A DNA stretch of 64,000 bases, taken from contig JAYJMM010000036.1 in assembly GCA_037349105.1 (NCBI GenBank), forward strand, positions 2,578,001 to 2,642,000. The letters are read 5' to 3'. A program made the position numbers and the translations under genes. The notes under the pieces are model-generated. The model saw only the letters and a list, made by a program, of their open reading frames with translations, was not told the origin of the DNA and did not search any database. Source of the DNA: Limnomonas spitsbergensis (lineage: Eukaryota > Chlorophyta > Chlorophyceae > Chlamydomonadales). Below are positions 19,401 through 30,515 of this stretch, piece after piece (within the stretch, counting starts at the first letter, position 1; every line of letters begins with the position of its first letter).

Positions 19401-20387
19401 CCGGCAAGGCGTTGCACATACGGGAGGGCAAAATGCATGAGGACGTGGTGCTGCAATGACTGTCAGGGCGGGCACAGTGCGGAAGGGTGGGAAGCTGCGA
19501 CCAATGTCAGGGCGAAACTCATACGTGCGGTCGTTGCGCATGAGGGCTGGGAGGTGCCACCCACAGCAGGGAGCTGCAGGGCAATGCAATTAATGACACG
19601 GCGCTCGATATACGGGGGACATTAAGGATCAGGGCAGTGCGCAGCAACGACAAGCACGGTGCACAAACAGGCAAGCGCCACACATACAAGCGGGTTGCAG
19701 AGGATGCGGGTGGGACACTGCAACCACCAGCATGGCGTTGCACACGGGGCAGGCGCTTAGCATGCAAGTTGGGCACTACAGCCAATAGCAGTATGGGTGA
19801 GGCGTAGGGAGCAAAACTTGCGTTTGGAGTAGCCAAGGCCATGCTACTGCTATGTGGGGGCAATTACATGACACTGAAACGGTGTGCTTGAGTTTCCATG
19901 TCTGCTATGGCATGCTGCTCATCGGTGTAGTCCAGCACTGCAATGTTGGAACGTTTTGCCCGGAGACGGCTTCAAATAGCTCATTTTGGGCATACCGTAG
20001 TCGATCAGCAGTCTCTGTTCAGAGATGCCAATCAGAAAAGGATGCGGGGCTGATAATTGGGCCTATGGGCAACCAACCAAACAATTATTTTCAAATCGGC
20101 GGTATGTAACCGCTAACCACTCAGGTATGATCTTGCTGCACACGTTTGAATCTTAAGTTTAAAGAAAATAATGGAGGGATCCTGCTAACACTACCCGGGT
20201 AGTGTAGGTAGGACGGACATCATCAATTGTCTTCTAGTGGCGACGAGCTTCATGTACACCGGTACTGTCGGTCCTCGACTGGACTTTGGCCGGCCCGCGC
20301 GGATCTACGCATGTCGCTGTCCCTGTCACTATGGTCACATCACTATAGGTAAACGAATATAATATAATAAGGTTTCGTCTACCGGTA
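19401..20387. other. Intergenic, no gene recognised
   Basis: Degenerate repeated phrases (GCGTTGCACA, GGGCGAGGTGC types) up to about 19800, then unique, more AT-rich sequence that may include the promoter of the gene to the right. Confidence 0.45.
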
Positions 20388-21230
20388 TTGGCAACTGACC
20401 TCCTGGTTTCCAACTTTCGACACAGCTTCAGGGTTCAGGGTGCGGCTTCAGAGGGTTTAGCCCCTTGGTTTCCCCAAAGCATTCCATCGCATCACGCCCA
20501 GCAATTAGTTCGGCATGGACGTAATACATCTGTGAAGCCTCGTTATAGATTTTCGATGTGGCGATCGCATAAAGCAGCCGAGCTGTGGCTCCTGCGTTCT
20601 GGCCCTCAGATAGAGCTGGGCGAGGTCATTTCTCTGGAATCATGTAGAAGGTGCGTGAATAAGTATAGAATTAAGTTTCATGATTCGCGATTGCCGGACT
20701 AAAACGTCAGAACGTGTTCCTCTCCTTGCCGAATGCACAGGCTTTACAGTTTGTCGTGGCTATCCGATTCATCGCATGGGTTCCTGAAGCCATTAACTAT
20801 TACCTCGGTGAGAACCTGGTGATGCAGGGGCAGTCCCAAGCCATGCACTTGGTACGGCACAGATGCTTGGGACTACCCTGGCTAGGAATGCAGGAATGCT
20901 GCATGCTGTGCTTCAGGCACATGACCGAACTCACACATTGCATGCCGTTGCAGGATGCTTCTGTTTGGTCACCCGCAGGTGGCTGGTGGTGGTGGGCAGG
21001 ACCAGGCTCGCTGCAACCCCCAGCCGCCGCACGCAGCCACATGAGCAAAGCAGCAGAAGTGCCCCCGCATGGCACACTCGCCCATGAAAGTTTGCCGAGT
21101 CCCGTTTCCACCGCTAATCAGCCCACTCCTGCAGCAGCAACAGCAACGACAGAAGCAGCTGCGTCGGAGGACATGTTGAGGCAGGCTGAGGTGGCGCAGC
21201 CCAGCCGTATGAAAAGTAAGCGCAATCGCG
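20388..21230 (+). other. Possible 5' exons of the OPR-like gene
   Basis: A 104-codon frame starts at an ATG at 20388; its product is rich in Arg, Ser and His with few acidic residues early on, like an organelle transit peptide. A second open stretch (about 20954-21230, rich in Ala, Pro, Thr and Gln) follows an acceptor-like TTGCAG at 20948-20953. I could not find donor/acceptor pairs joining these to the first firm exon with consistent phase, so this is only a candidate leader region. Confidence 0.3.
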
Positions 21231-21550
21231 CCCTTGCCGACTTCAATTTCACAGATTTCTTTGGGCGTTTAACGTTTATAGGACATTCAATGGCAGTCAT
21301 GCATGCTTTGTGGCACCTCTGGCTGGCCAGCCGCACCCCCTAGTGGCACAAAGCGATTTGTGCGCATGCCGCAGATCGTGACCCACGTGCCTGCATCTGC
21401 ACGTACTTTGCATGAGCATGGCAAGCATACACCAGCTTGCTGGTTTGTCATCAAATACTGACTTGCTTGCTGGCTTGCCAGCAAACACTGACTGCGTTCA
21501 AGGGTTGAAACCCGAGTGCTTGAACCTGAAGCCCTTAATTAGCTTTCGGC

Positions 21551-24500
21551 ATGGAAGGTCTCAACTGGTCCCATGACCACATCCCTCCAAACCTCTCTGG
21601 CCTTCCCTCCTTCCTCTGGACACCTGAGTGGGAGGTGCGCGCATGGCGCCGCCGGCGAGTTTTAAGTGCATCCCACTGCCTCCCACCTTGCTCACGTAAC
21701 GTCACAGGCTGGACCTACATGCGATTGGGGCGCGAGCTGAAAGGACGTCTGCTGGCAGCTACGGCCGCATCCCCGTCCCCGCCTCCCCACCCAAGTGGCG
21801 TTGACCTCGACCTGCTCAAGAACCTGCTGACCTACTCGGCCCTGGGCTCATCCAAGTTCCACCCGTCGCTAGATCGCACTCCGATGACAGAGTTTCTGAT
21901 GCCAAGAATGGATTTGCTGAGGGCCGCGGTAGATGGGCTCGCCGCCTTGTGGCAGTGCGGTGAGCTCGCCGGGGGCGGCGGTGCAGCGCAGGGCTCCAGA
22001 TGGCCGGCGGCCGCTGGCACGACGAACGACGGGATACAGGCAATGCCGCTGGAGCTGGGGGACGCTGAGCTGGCATGGCGGGTTCCGGAGCTGCTGGCCC
22101 ACCTTGCCTCGATCAAAGTGAGAAGCCTGAGGGGTGCTGCCTTTTTGAACCCTAAATCCCTGCCCATAAACCCTTGGCCCTGTGCGTGTGTTTGTGTGTT
22201 TCATCACCACCAGCAGCTGCAGCGATGTCCAGTGATGATTCAAGTGCACGCCAGAACCAACTTTAAGGGGTCGCCACCGGGTCCTTCGGGACAAAACCTT
22301 GGCCTCTGGCCAGTGGCCCAAGCATCAGGGCCCCCTGTGGCACCTCCCCTCTGCCGCATGTCGTGTTGCAGCTGAATTGCAGCCGGATTCTAGAACTTAG
22401 TACAAACGATGGTTTTCTCGTCTTCCAGTAGGGATGGGTGGGGCATGATTAGTGTTTCTTTTTCCGGGACTCAGCTACATGTCAGCTACGTTCTAGCCAC
22501 TGGCCGTAGGCCCCATGTGTGGCCAGTTATGCTGCTTCGGCGACCAGCCGTAGGCCGGTCCAGGTTTGGTCTGAAGCCGGCCTTTAGCGGCCGCGGGGTG
22601 ACCTGTGGAAGGTGAACTCGCAGCCAAAAAGAGAAACACCGAGCATGATCGCCTGGATGGTGACATCCACCACGGTTGGCAGGGGATCGATGTGTCAGTA
22701 CGGTCTGGTAACACCCTGGACCAAGTGCCCCTCTTACCCATAGTTTGTTTGAGTTAGCAATCCCTAGCTTCTCTAGATCTCTCTCCAACTCCTTGGAAGT
22801 CAGAGACAGATCTAGAAAAGCTAGGGATCGCTAGCTTTGATTGGGTAGCCATGTCTAGCTGCTCTAGTTCGCTCTCAAGCTTGTCAGTTGTTGTTTCGGC
22901 AGTTGGATTTCTCTGGGTGGACGCCCGAGTCTTTTTTCAAACAGGGTCTGGGTGTCAGCACTGTCTGGCAACACTGCTTATCACGTGCCCCTCTCACCCA
23001 TTGTTTGTTTGATCCCTGGAAGTCGGAGAGAGGTCTAGAGAAGCTAGGGATTGCTAACTTTGATTGGGTAGCCATATCTAGCTGCTCTACTTCTCTCTCA
23101 AGCTTGTCAGTTGTTGTTTCGGCAGTTGGATATCTCTGGGTGGACGCCCAAGTCTTTTTTCAAACAGGGGACTGAGTGATGCTCAAGGTCTTTTTCAAAC
23201 AGGGGGCTGGGTGGATGCTCAAGGCCTATTTTAAATCTGGAGCAATGTGCATTCTGAAGGCCTTGGTCGAAAAAGGACAAGCAGCGGGATCAATTGAATG
23301 ACAAATAGTGCAGGATTGCAGATAAACAGGACAAGAAAATGGGAAGGGACAGATGCCTCCTTCCCCCCCAGCTGCTCGTCCCCTCTCCACCCCCCACCCC
23401 TTCCCTCCCATCCCTTAAACCTAAACCCAGACACTAAACCCCTCCAACAGGCCCATCAGTTTGGTGGTGCGCCCCCTGGGTTGCTGCCGCTGGTAATGGA
23501 CCTTATCCCCCTAATGACGCCATGGCACATGAGGCGCACCCTGTGGGCACTCGTGCGGCTCGGCATCGCTGGTAGAGGCGAAATGCAGCGGGGTCATGGC
23601 GGCAGCAGCTCCGGCCCCAGCGACGCCGACAGGAATTCTGTGTGTGCTGCTGAAGCTGAGGAAGTCTTCCTGGCAGTCGGGAACCGGCTGTGCATGCTGA
23701 TCATGGCGGGGCGTGGGCCCAGCATCGGCCCGTCGGTGTCCGACGTGGCGCTGGTGGCTTGGGCCTTCGCGACGGCCGGCCACCGCCACGAGCCTCTGTT
23801 TCATCTCATCGCGCAGGTGAGATCTACATCTAGATCTCGTGGATCTATATCTTCCAGTGCCCACCCACTCCCTCATTCAGTTGCGAGCAGAGAGGAGAGG
23901 CGTCTTGTCGCCAGCGGATGCACGGCTAGCAGCATTCATTTAGTGCGCTTCACTACATTTCAGCTATGTCGCGGCCCGCGGCCCGCGGCCAGGGGGCCTG
24001 GTGCCGACAGCCTTGCTGCCAGGGCCAAGGGCCGAAGGTCTGTCTTGATTGGTAATAGAATTGATAGAATGATTGGGCCCTTGGCCATGTCCAGCCAGAA
24101 GCAGGATCCGCATCAGGATGCATGGGTCATACATCCCTGTACATATATGCCTTTGTCATATGCCCTTTTACATATATGCCCTTGTCAAATGCCCTTGTCA
24201 TATGCCCTTTTACATATATGCCTTTGTCATATGCCCTTTTACATATATGCACTTGTCAAATGCCCTTGTCATATGCCCTTTAACATATATGCCTTTGTCA
24301 AATGCCCTTGTACATGTGCTTTTGTACATATATGCCTTTGTCATATGCCCTTGTACATAAATGCCCTTGTCATATGCCCTTGTACATAAATGCCCTTGTC
24401 ATATGCCCTTGTACATAAATGCCCTTGTCATATGCCCTTGTCATATGCCCTTTTACATAAATGCCCTTGTATATAAATGCCCTTGTCATATGCCCTTGTA

Positions 24501-27500
24501 CATAAATGCCCTTGTCATATGCCCTTGTACATAAATGCCCTTGTACATAAATGCCCTTGTATATAAATGCCCTTGTCATATGCCCTTGTACATAAATGCC
24601 CTTGTCATATGCCCTTGTACATAAATGCCCTTGTACATAAATGCCCTTGTACATAAATGCCCTTGTCATATGTACATACCGGTACAGCACACCAGTAGTC
24701 TCTGGTGTATCGTAGGGGTGGCAATACTGAGCATTGGCGATACCTCCCCAATACGGGGCAATGGCAATTTCTACCCACCACGCGACCACCACCTTGGCTG
24801 AATTTCTGTCACGTGTTATTTGCACGCATCCCATCTTTACCCCTTCAGCTCCCACCCTTGCCTCATCCCATGCATCCCCTCAGCTCTCGCACCTCAGCCC
24901 CTCTTCTCCCGCCACTCCCCTCCCCTTCAAGCTTGCGCCACTCATCCCCTCAGCTCAGGCCCCTACCCTCCTCTCCCCTTCTAAGCCCGCGCTCCTCATG
25001 CCCTCCCATCCTGCCCGTCATAGCTCCCGCCCATGCCCCATCCCATGCATCCCCTCAGCTCACGCCCCTGTCCCATCCCATGCATCCCCTAAGCTCCCGC
25101 CCATGCCCCATCCCATGCATCCCCTCAGCTTCTGCCCATGCCCCATCCCATGCATCCCCTCAGCTCCCGCCCATGCCCCATCCCATGCATCCCCGCCCAT
25201 GCCCTGTCGTTAATGCAGATGGCCATCTCTCACAGCTTTGAGCTCACGCGACACGACGCTTGCAATATTCTGTTTGCGTACGCGGCGCACCACCATGCCG
25301 GCCGCGGAGCCCTGCCGGCCGGCACCAGCAACAGCATCAGCACCAGCACCAGCACTAGCCGGGATTGGATTCCCGGCCTTGAGGAGCAAGAGGAGATCAC
25401 GGGGCGGGCATCCTCGTACAAGGACAGCAGCAGCAGGGGCAGGAGCAGGAGCGTGTTCCCGCCTGAATGGAAGGATTACTTCGCCCAGCCTGCGCCAAGC
25501 CTTAAAGCGCTCGTGGACGGAGTCGTGGCTGGTCTGAGCGGCCGCCTGGATAAGGAGTTTGACGGCAGGGATCTAGCACAGCTTGCATGGGCTCTGGGGC
25601 GCCTCAACTTCAGGTAGAGGGGGGCGTGGGGTCTGGGGCGCCTCTATCTCTGGTAGAGGGGGTGCATGGGCTGTGGGGCGCCTCTATCTCTGGTAGAGGG
25701 GGTGCATAGGCTGTGGGGCGCCTCTATTTCAGGTACAGGGGGGTGCATGGGCTCTGGAGCTCCTCTACTTCAGGACCTGACACTCACTGTGCTGTAACCC
25801 TAAGCCCTACCTATCACTGTGCCATAACCCTAAGCCCTGACTCTCGCTGTGCCTTAACCCTAAGCCCTGACTCTCCCTGCACCTACACCCTAAGCCCTAC
25901 CTATCACTGTGCCGTAACCCTAAGCCCTGACTCTCGCTGTGCCTTAACCCTAAGCCCTGACTCTCCCTGCATCTACACCCTAAGCCCTGACTCACCCTGT
26001 GCCTTAACCCTAAGCCCTGACTCACCCTGTGCCTTAACCCTAAGCCCTGACTCTCCCTGCACCTACACCCTACGCCCTGACTCACCCTCTGCCTTAACCC
26101 TGTGCCTTAACCCTAAGCCCTACCTCACCCTGTATTGCTGACTGTCTTGTCAGCAGGAACAGCACTTTCATGACGGAGTTGTGCGATGCTGCGGCCAGCA
26201 AGGCGGGGACGCTGAGCGGCCAGGATGTAGCCACCATCATGTGGGCAGCCTCCAGGAACAGGTGTGGGGGGCTGAAGTGAACGAGTGCAGATCAGGAAAC
26301 GCGCCAGGAGGGTTTGTTTGCAGCCAGATCAGGAAGAAGAGGGCCTTCAGGAACAGGTGTGGGGGATTGAAGTGAACGAGTGTAGGTCAGGAAATGCGCA
26401 AAGAGGGTTTTTGTTTGGCATCAGATCAGGAAGAGGTCTTCGAGGAAGAGGTGTGGGGGATTGAAGTGAACAGGTGCAGATCAGGTAACGCACAAAGAGG
26501 GTTTGTTTGGAACCAGATTGAGAAAAAGGCCAGTCACACTCAGGCAGCGGGCGGAGGGTGGGTAGGAACGCGCACGGTAGGTCTCAAGAGGATTTTTGAA
26601 GGAGGCTGGGGAAGCGGGGGCGAGGGGAAGGGCGTGGGCAGGAGGGCTAAGGTGAACGGGGTGAAACGGTGGGATGGTTGGGGGAAGATGATCCCTGGTG
26701 AGTATGGTGTTCTTGGCTTTCTGATGGCCCCCCAAGTTATGAGGCACATGATGTGAAGTGTGCACTGCGACCAATGCCTGGCAGCTAGCGACCATGAACC
26801 AATTTCTTCGGTCGACACGCTCTTCAAGGCCCACTCGTACGGCATTGAAAGATGGAACTCATCATGCGGTCAGTAGTCGAGGGGAGGCCATTGAAATATA
26901 AGTTTCTGGGACCTTGTTTTATTCCCCAACCCCCACCTGAACCCTGAAGCCTAAACCTTTAACCCACCTGGACCCTAAACCCTAAACCCACCTGAACCCT
27001 TAACCCACCTGAATTATTTACTTTAAACCCACCTGAACCCCGCTGAAACTTCTCTCGTCTTCTATACCCCCGTGACCCTCCACAGCACCGTCAGCTGCCT
27101 ACCTCAGGAGTCCTTCCTCCGCCTCTCGGCACGGCTGTGTGAACCTGGTGTGGCAGACTCGCTGCTCCACAGCAAAGTCCGCCGCAATGGCCTTCCCTGG
27201 CTGAACCCACAGCGAGCGATCTGGGCGCTGGACGCGCTGGCGCTGGCCGGAATGACTGTCGGGCGACACCCTGAGGTGGATCAGGCCTGCATGCTCCTGG
27301 CGCGGCTGGTGGCGCAGAATGTGGGGAGCCTCCAGCCTCTGCAAGCGGCGCAGCTGCTGGTGCAGTGCAACCAGCTCGGCCTGGCTGAGGCTGCACTCGT
27401 CGCGCCCCTGCTGCAGATGCTCGCAGGCAGCGACAGCCGCTCCAGCAGCGGCGGCCAGGGCAGCCTCACTGTCACGACGTATGTTCCGCCACTGCATCGG

Positions 27501-29288
27501 GAGCGAGGGTCGGCGGGAGCGGCGGCGGGTTCAGTCAGGGAGAGGTTTTTGGAAGGAGCAGCGTCCAAGGCTGCACCCGCTTCTTCAATCTCCTCAGCCT
27601 CCTCCGAATGGTCGCCCAGCAGAAGGGAGGAAACATTGGTGCTGTCTGCCGTGATGCTCGGAAAGCTCCTCCATGCTGTGGTGGAGCTCTCGCAGGCTGC
27701 CGGCCTGCCCCAGGCGGCCGTCCAGCCGGTCGCCAGGAAGTTGCTGGCCGCGGCCACTGAGCGGATGGGGCGGGGCGCGGCCCTCGCTGAGGACCTGTCG
27801 GCTGCCGCGCGGGCGGCGGCCCGCTGCGGCGTGGATGATGAACGCGTGTGGAGAGTTCTGAGAGCGGCTGCGCCGGCCGTCGTTGGCCACACACTGACGC
27901 CTAAAGGTGTGTGGACACCGCGTGGGCTGGCAGACGCGCTCTGGGCCTTCGGGCATGCCGCAGGGAACTGCTGGGCCATCAACCCGCCGGCGTGGGCACC
28001 CAACGCCGCGTCTGGAGCTTCCCCGGGGCCCATCACTGCACAGTCTGCAGCGCAGGTACCCGCAGCAGCTCGAGCTGCACGTGTGGCTGTAGACGCGATG
28101 CTGCTGGGTGCAACCCCGGAGCTTCTCTATGGGTGCAGGCCTGAACAGCTCGTTAAGCTGATGTGGGGGGCGGCAATGCTGTCGCCGTCTCCTAGCCTGC
28201 ACGCCATGCTTGCCAGCGAGGCCGCTGCGGTGGTGCTGAGAGGCAGCAATCAAGGTAGCAGCCTCGAAATCGACGACAGGTCCACCAGCGACGGCAGCGG
28301 CAGCAACAGCACCAGCGGCAGCGGCAGCAACAGCACCAGCGGCGGCAGCGGCAGCAACAGCACCAGCGGCAGCAGCGGCGGCAGGGGCAGCAACAGCAAC
28401 AGCGGCAGCGGCAGCCGTGGAAGCCCGGCAGCAGTAGGAGACAGCAGCCATGGCGCTGAAGGAACCTTAGACACTGGCCACTTTGACTCCAGCAGCAACA
28501 GCACAGGCGGGGCAGATAGAAGGGGAGTGGGTGGTATCTCTTTCCTGTCACAGCTTTCGGGGCATCAGTTGACGGCACTCCTGTGGTCATTCACCAGCAC
28601 GGGCCACTTGCATTTCCCCGCCTTGTTTGACTGCCTGGCCGCACAGCTGATGCTGCTTCTGCCTTCTGGGGAAGAGTCACGGCAGGAAGGGCAAGGGCAA
28701 GGGCAGAGACAGGAACAGAAGCAGCTGCAGCAGCGGTTCGGTGACCAGCTGGTGGTCCCTGTGCCCTTTGGAGGAGATATGGACACGCAGTGGGAGCAGC
28801 AACAGCAAGTGAAGCAACAATGGCAACTGAAAACGCAACAGGAACAGCGAGAACAACAGCTTTTGGGGCTACCTGCTTTGTCGCCCGCTGATGCAGGTGG
28901 CCGGCAAGACCTTGGCCGGTGCGGAGGATGCGAATCTGCGTGGTTTGACGAGCTACCATTACCGCAGCCAAGTCGGCGGACAGAGGCGGTGGTGGGGCTG
29001 TCGGATGATGACCTCGCGATCGTCACATGGAGTTATGTCTGTGTTCTGCGTGTGGGAGGAGATCACCCGTTGCTTGCCCGGCTGGAGGCAGAGCTCAGGC
29101 GCCGCCGCGAAGGCCGTCCCGCGGCTGCCGGCAGGTGGTCGGCGGAGGCGCTGGAAGCTGCAACAGAAATGCTGCGGCAGGGATGCGATGGGAGCGAGGG
29201 GACGTCAGAATGTCCGTGGGCCCCAGACAGTCGCCAGCTGGACAATCCAGGAACTGTGCGAAACGGTTGGTGGATGGCAGACCGGTAG
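21551..29288 (+). CDS. OPR/FASTK-like helical-repeat protein, likely organelle RNA factor (5 exons)
   Basis: Exons with matching phases: A up to 22117 (ATG at 21551, or an acceptor CACAG ending at 21707), B 23451-23816, C 25219-25613, D 26157-26261, E 27086-29288 (TAG). Joined from 21551 this gives 1,211 residues. Trp-containing helical repeats of the OPR/FASTK kind recur: RRTLWALVRLG, VALVAWAFATAGHRHEPL, LAQLAWALGRLN, VATIMWAASRNR, RAIWALDALALAG, LADALWAFGHAAG, LVKLMWGAAML, LTALLWSFTSTGHLHF and LAIVTWSYVCVL. Exon E also holds a Ser-Gly-Asn run (about 28280-28430) and a Gln-rich run (28690-28860). No RAP domain was seen. In green algae such nucleus-encoded proteins bind specific chloroplast or mitochondrial transcripts and control their stability, splicing or translation; the target here is unknown. 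The amino terminus is unresolved. Every intron contains repeats. Confidence 0.8.
22415..22615 (+). repeat. SINE/MITE-like dispersed repeat, copy 1 (OPR gene intron)
   Basis: The core CTCAGCTACATGTCAGCTAC, followed by a GGCC-rich part and GGTCCAGGTTTGGTC, is shared with about 35975-36140 and 58320-58500, which are in the opposite orientation. It lies in the intron between exons A and B, in the sense orientation. Confidence 0.8.
22756..23170. repeat. Intronic inverted and direct repeats
   Basis: 22756-22832 is an imperfect hairpin: arms of about 31 nt (AGCAATCCCTAGCTTCTCTA against its complement, about 28 of 31 paired) around a short loop. A further inverted copy of the left arm is at about 23035-23058. 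The stretch CAGTTGTTGTTTCGGCAGTTGG with its flanks is directly repeated at 22886 and 23109 (223-bp offset). This resembles nested copies of a small foldback element. Confidence 0.75.
24130..24675 (+). repeat. 14/15-bp minisatellite in an intron of the OPR-like gene
   Basis: Alternating CATATGCCCTTGTA and CATAAATGCCCTTGT units, about 37 units, within the intron between exons B and C. Spurious frames such as YKGIYVQGHM arise from it. Confidence 0.9.
24860..25205 (+). repeat. C-rich CATCCCATGCATCCCCTCAG repeat in the same intron
   Basis: Repeats of about 37 bp (GCCCCATCCCATGCATCCCC plus CTCAGCTCCCGCCCAT), clearest from 25030 to 25200, directly upstream of the exon C acceptor. Being pyrimidine-rich it could serve as an extended polypyrimidine tract. 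Confidence 0.75.
25790..26128 (+). repeat. 30-bp minisatellite in the intron before exon D
   Basis: Units of exactly 30 bp built on CCCTAAGCCCTGACTCTCCC with GTGCCTTAACC, about 11 copies, e.g. successive TAAGCCCT starts at 25801, 25831 and 25861. It resembles, but is not, the telomeric CCCTAAA repeat. Confidence 0.9.
26245..26475 (+). repeat. Tandem triplication spanning the exon D 5' splice site
   Basis: The end of exon D plus its donor (AGGAACAG followed by GTGTGGGGG) recurs downstream at intervals of 95 and 94 bp: donor GTs at 26262, 26357 and 26451, each followed by a GAAGTGAACGAG-like stretch. The first copy gives the phase that fits exon E; the other two are potential competing donors. 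Confidence 0.8.
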
Positions 29289-29937
29289 ATATTGTTTTTT
29301 TATAGTCAATGGGGACTTGTGTGAACTCCTGGTATGAACAGCTCACAGGTACCACCCCGCCAGCGAGCTTTCACACTATGCCAGATTTTTTGTGTGTGCA
29401 CGACTCGTGGCTTGACTGATGTGGAAGGGTGCCAGATTCATTTGTAAAGGATGTACTGCTGGGAGTCTAATTTAGCGTGAGGCCTTGTGCCCTCATTGGG
29501 AGCTGGACAGGAGGCCTGTTTCAGGAGGCAGCTGGGCAAGTCCTAGCAAAATGAAGCATGTGGCGAGTGCATACATATTGGTACAGTTGGATATATACAT
29601 ATTGTGTCATGGCACGCGACTGCACCATGGTATTCGTATTGGTATGCATAACGCCTTGGTATTTTTATGTTGATTTTGTCAACACTTATGACTTGTGTCA
29701 AACTTAATATCCATAACAGTGATGTGTAGGGAAATCGGCTGGCCCGAACCTTGTAGGACTTGCAACACTGTAACGACGTGTACTGCAGAGGGGCGCTGTA
29801 CTGCTAAGGGAATCACACAGTCACACTGCACATATGTTATGCAAATGGACTTGTACTACATGTGTGTACTGCCAGGGTAACCTGAACCTTAAAAGGACTG
29901 CATGCAACGAGGACACTTCGGACCGACCAGACTTTGC
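29289..29937. other. 3' flank of the OPR-like gene, no gene seen
   Basis: 3' untranslated sequence and intergenic DNA; the frames are short and not convincing. Confidence 0.5.
29443..29447 (+). terminator. Candidate polyadenylation signal TGTAA of the OPR-like gene
   Basis: TGTAA is the usual poly(A) signal in chlorophycean algae and occurs 155 nt after the stop codon at 29288. The pentamer is short, so chance occurrence is possible. Confidence 0.4.
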
Positions 29938-30515
29938 ATGGTGCAACCTTGACAGTACAATCCGGCTACACCTGTGCAGTATCGTGCAACCATGACAGTA
30001 CAATCCGGCTACACCTGTGCAGTATCGTGCAACCTTGACAGTACAATCCGGCTACACCTGTGCAGTATCGTGCAACATTGACAGCACAATCCGGCTACAC
30101 CTGTGCAGTATCGTGCAACATTGACAGCACGATCCGGCTACACCTGTGCAGTTTCGTGCAACCTTGGCAGTACAATCCGGCTACACCTGTGCAGTATCGT
30201 GCAACCTTGACAGTACAATCCGGCTACACCTGTGCAGTATCGTGCAACCTTGACAGTACAATCCGGCTACACCTGTGCAGTATCGTGCAACCTTGACAGT
30301 ACAATCCGGCTATACCTGTGCAATATCGTGCAACCTTGACAGTACAATCCGGCTACACCTGTGCAGTATCGTGCAACATTGTCAGTACAATCCGGCTACA
30401 CCTGTGCAGTATCGTGCAACCTTGACAGTACAATCCGGCTACACCTGTGCAGTATCGTGCAACCTTGGCAGTACAATTCGGCTATACCTGTGCCGCATCG
30501 TGCAACCTCGCTAGC
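29938..30515 (+). repeat. 43-bp minisatellite, about 13 copies
   Basis: The unit is TACAATCCGGCTACACCTGT + GCAGTATCGTGCAACCTTGACAG, 43 bp, highly uniform, degrading at 30460-30515. A lone related unit in reverse orientation is present at about 55721-55763. The unit has no stop in several frames, giving spurious LHLCSIVQP-type frames. Confidence 0.93.

Noticed and set aside
21551..21707. ATG at 21551 as the certain start of the OPR-like protein
   Set aside because: The first 52 residues look non-conserved and an acceptor-like CACAG ends at 21707, so upstream exons are likely.
25790..26128. Telomere-like CCCTAA repeats
   Set aside because: The 30-bp unit contains only one CCCTAAG per unit and lies inside an intron flanked by coding exons; it is not a telomere.
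28192..28590. Leu/Cys-rich minus-strand frames with membrane-like runs
   Set aside because: They are antisense readings of the Ser-Gly-Asn coding run in exon E.
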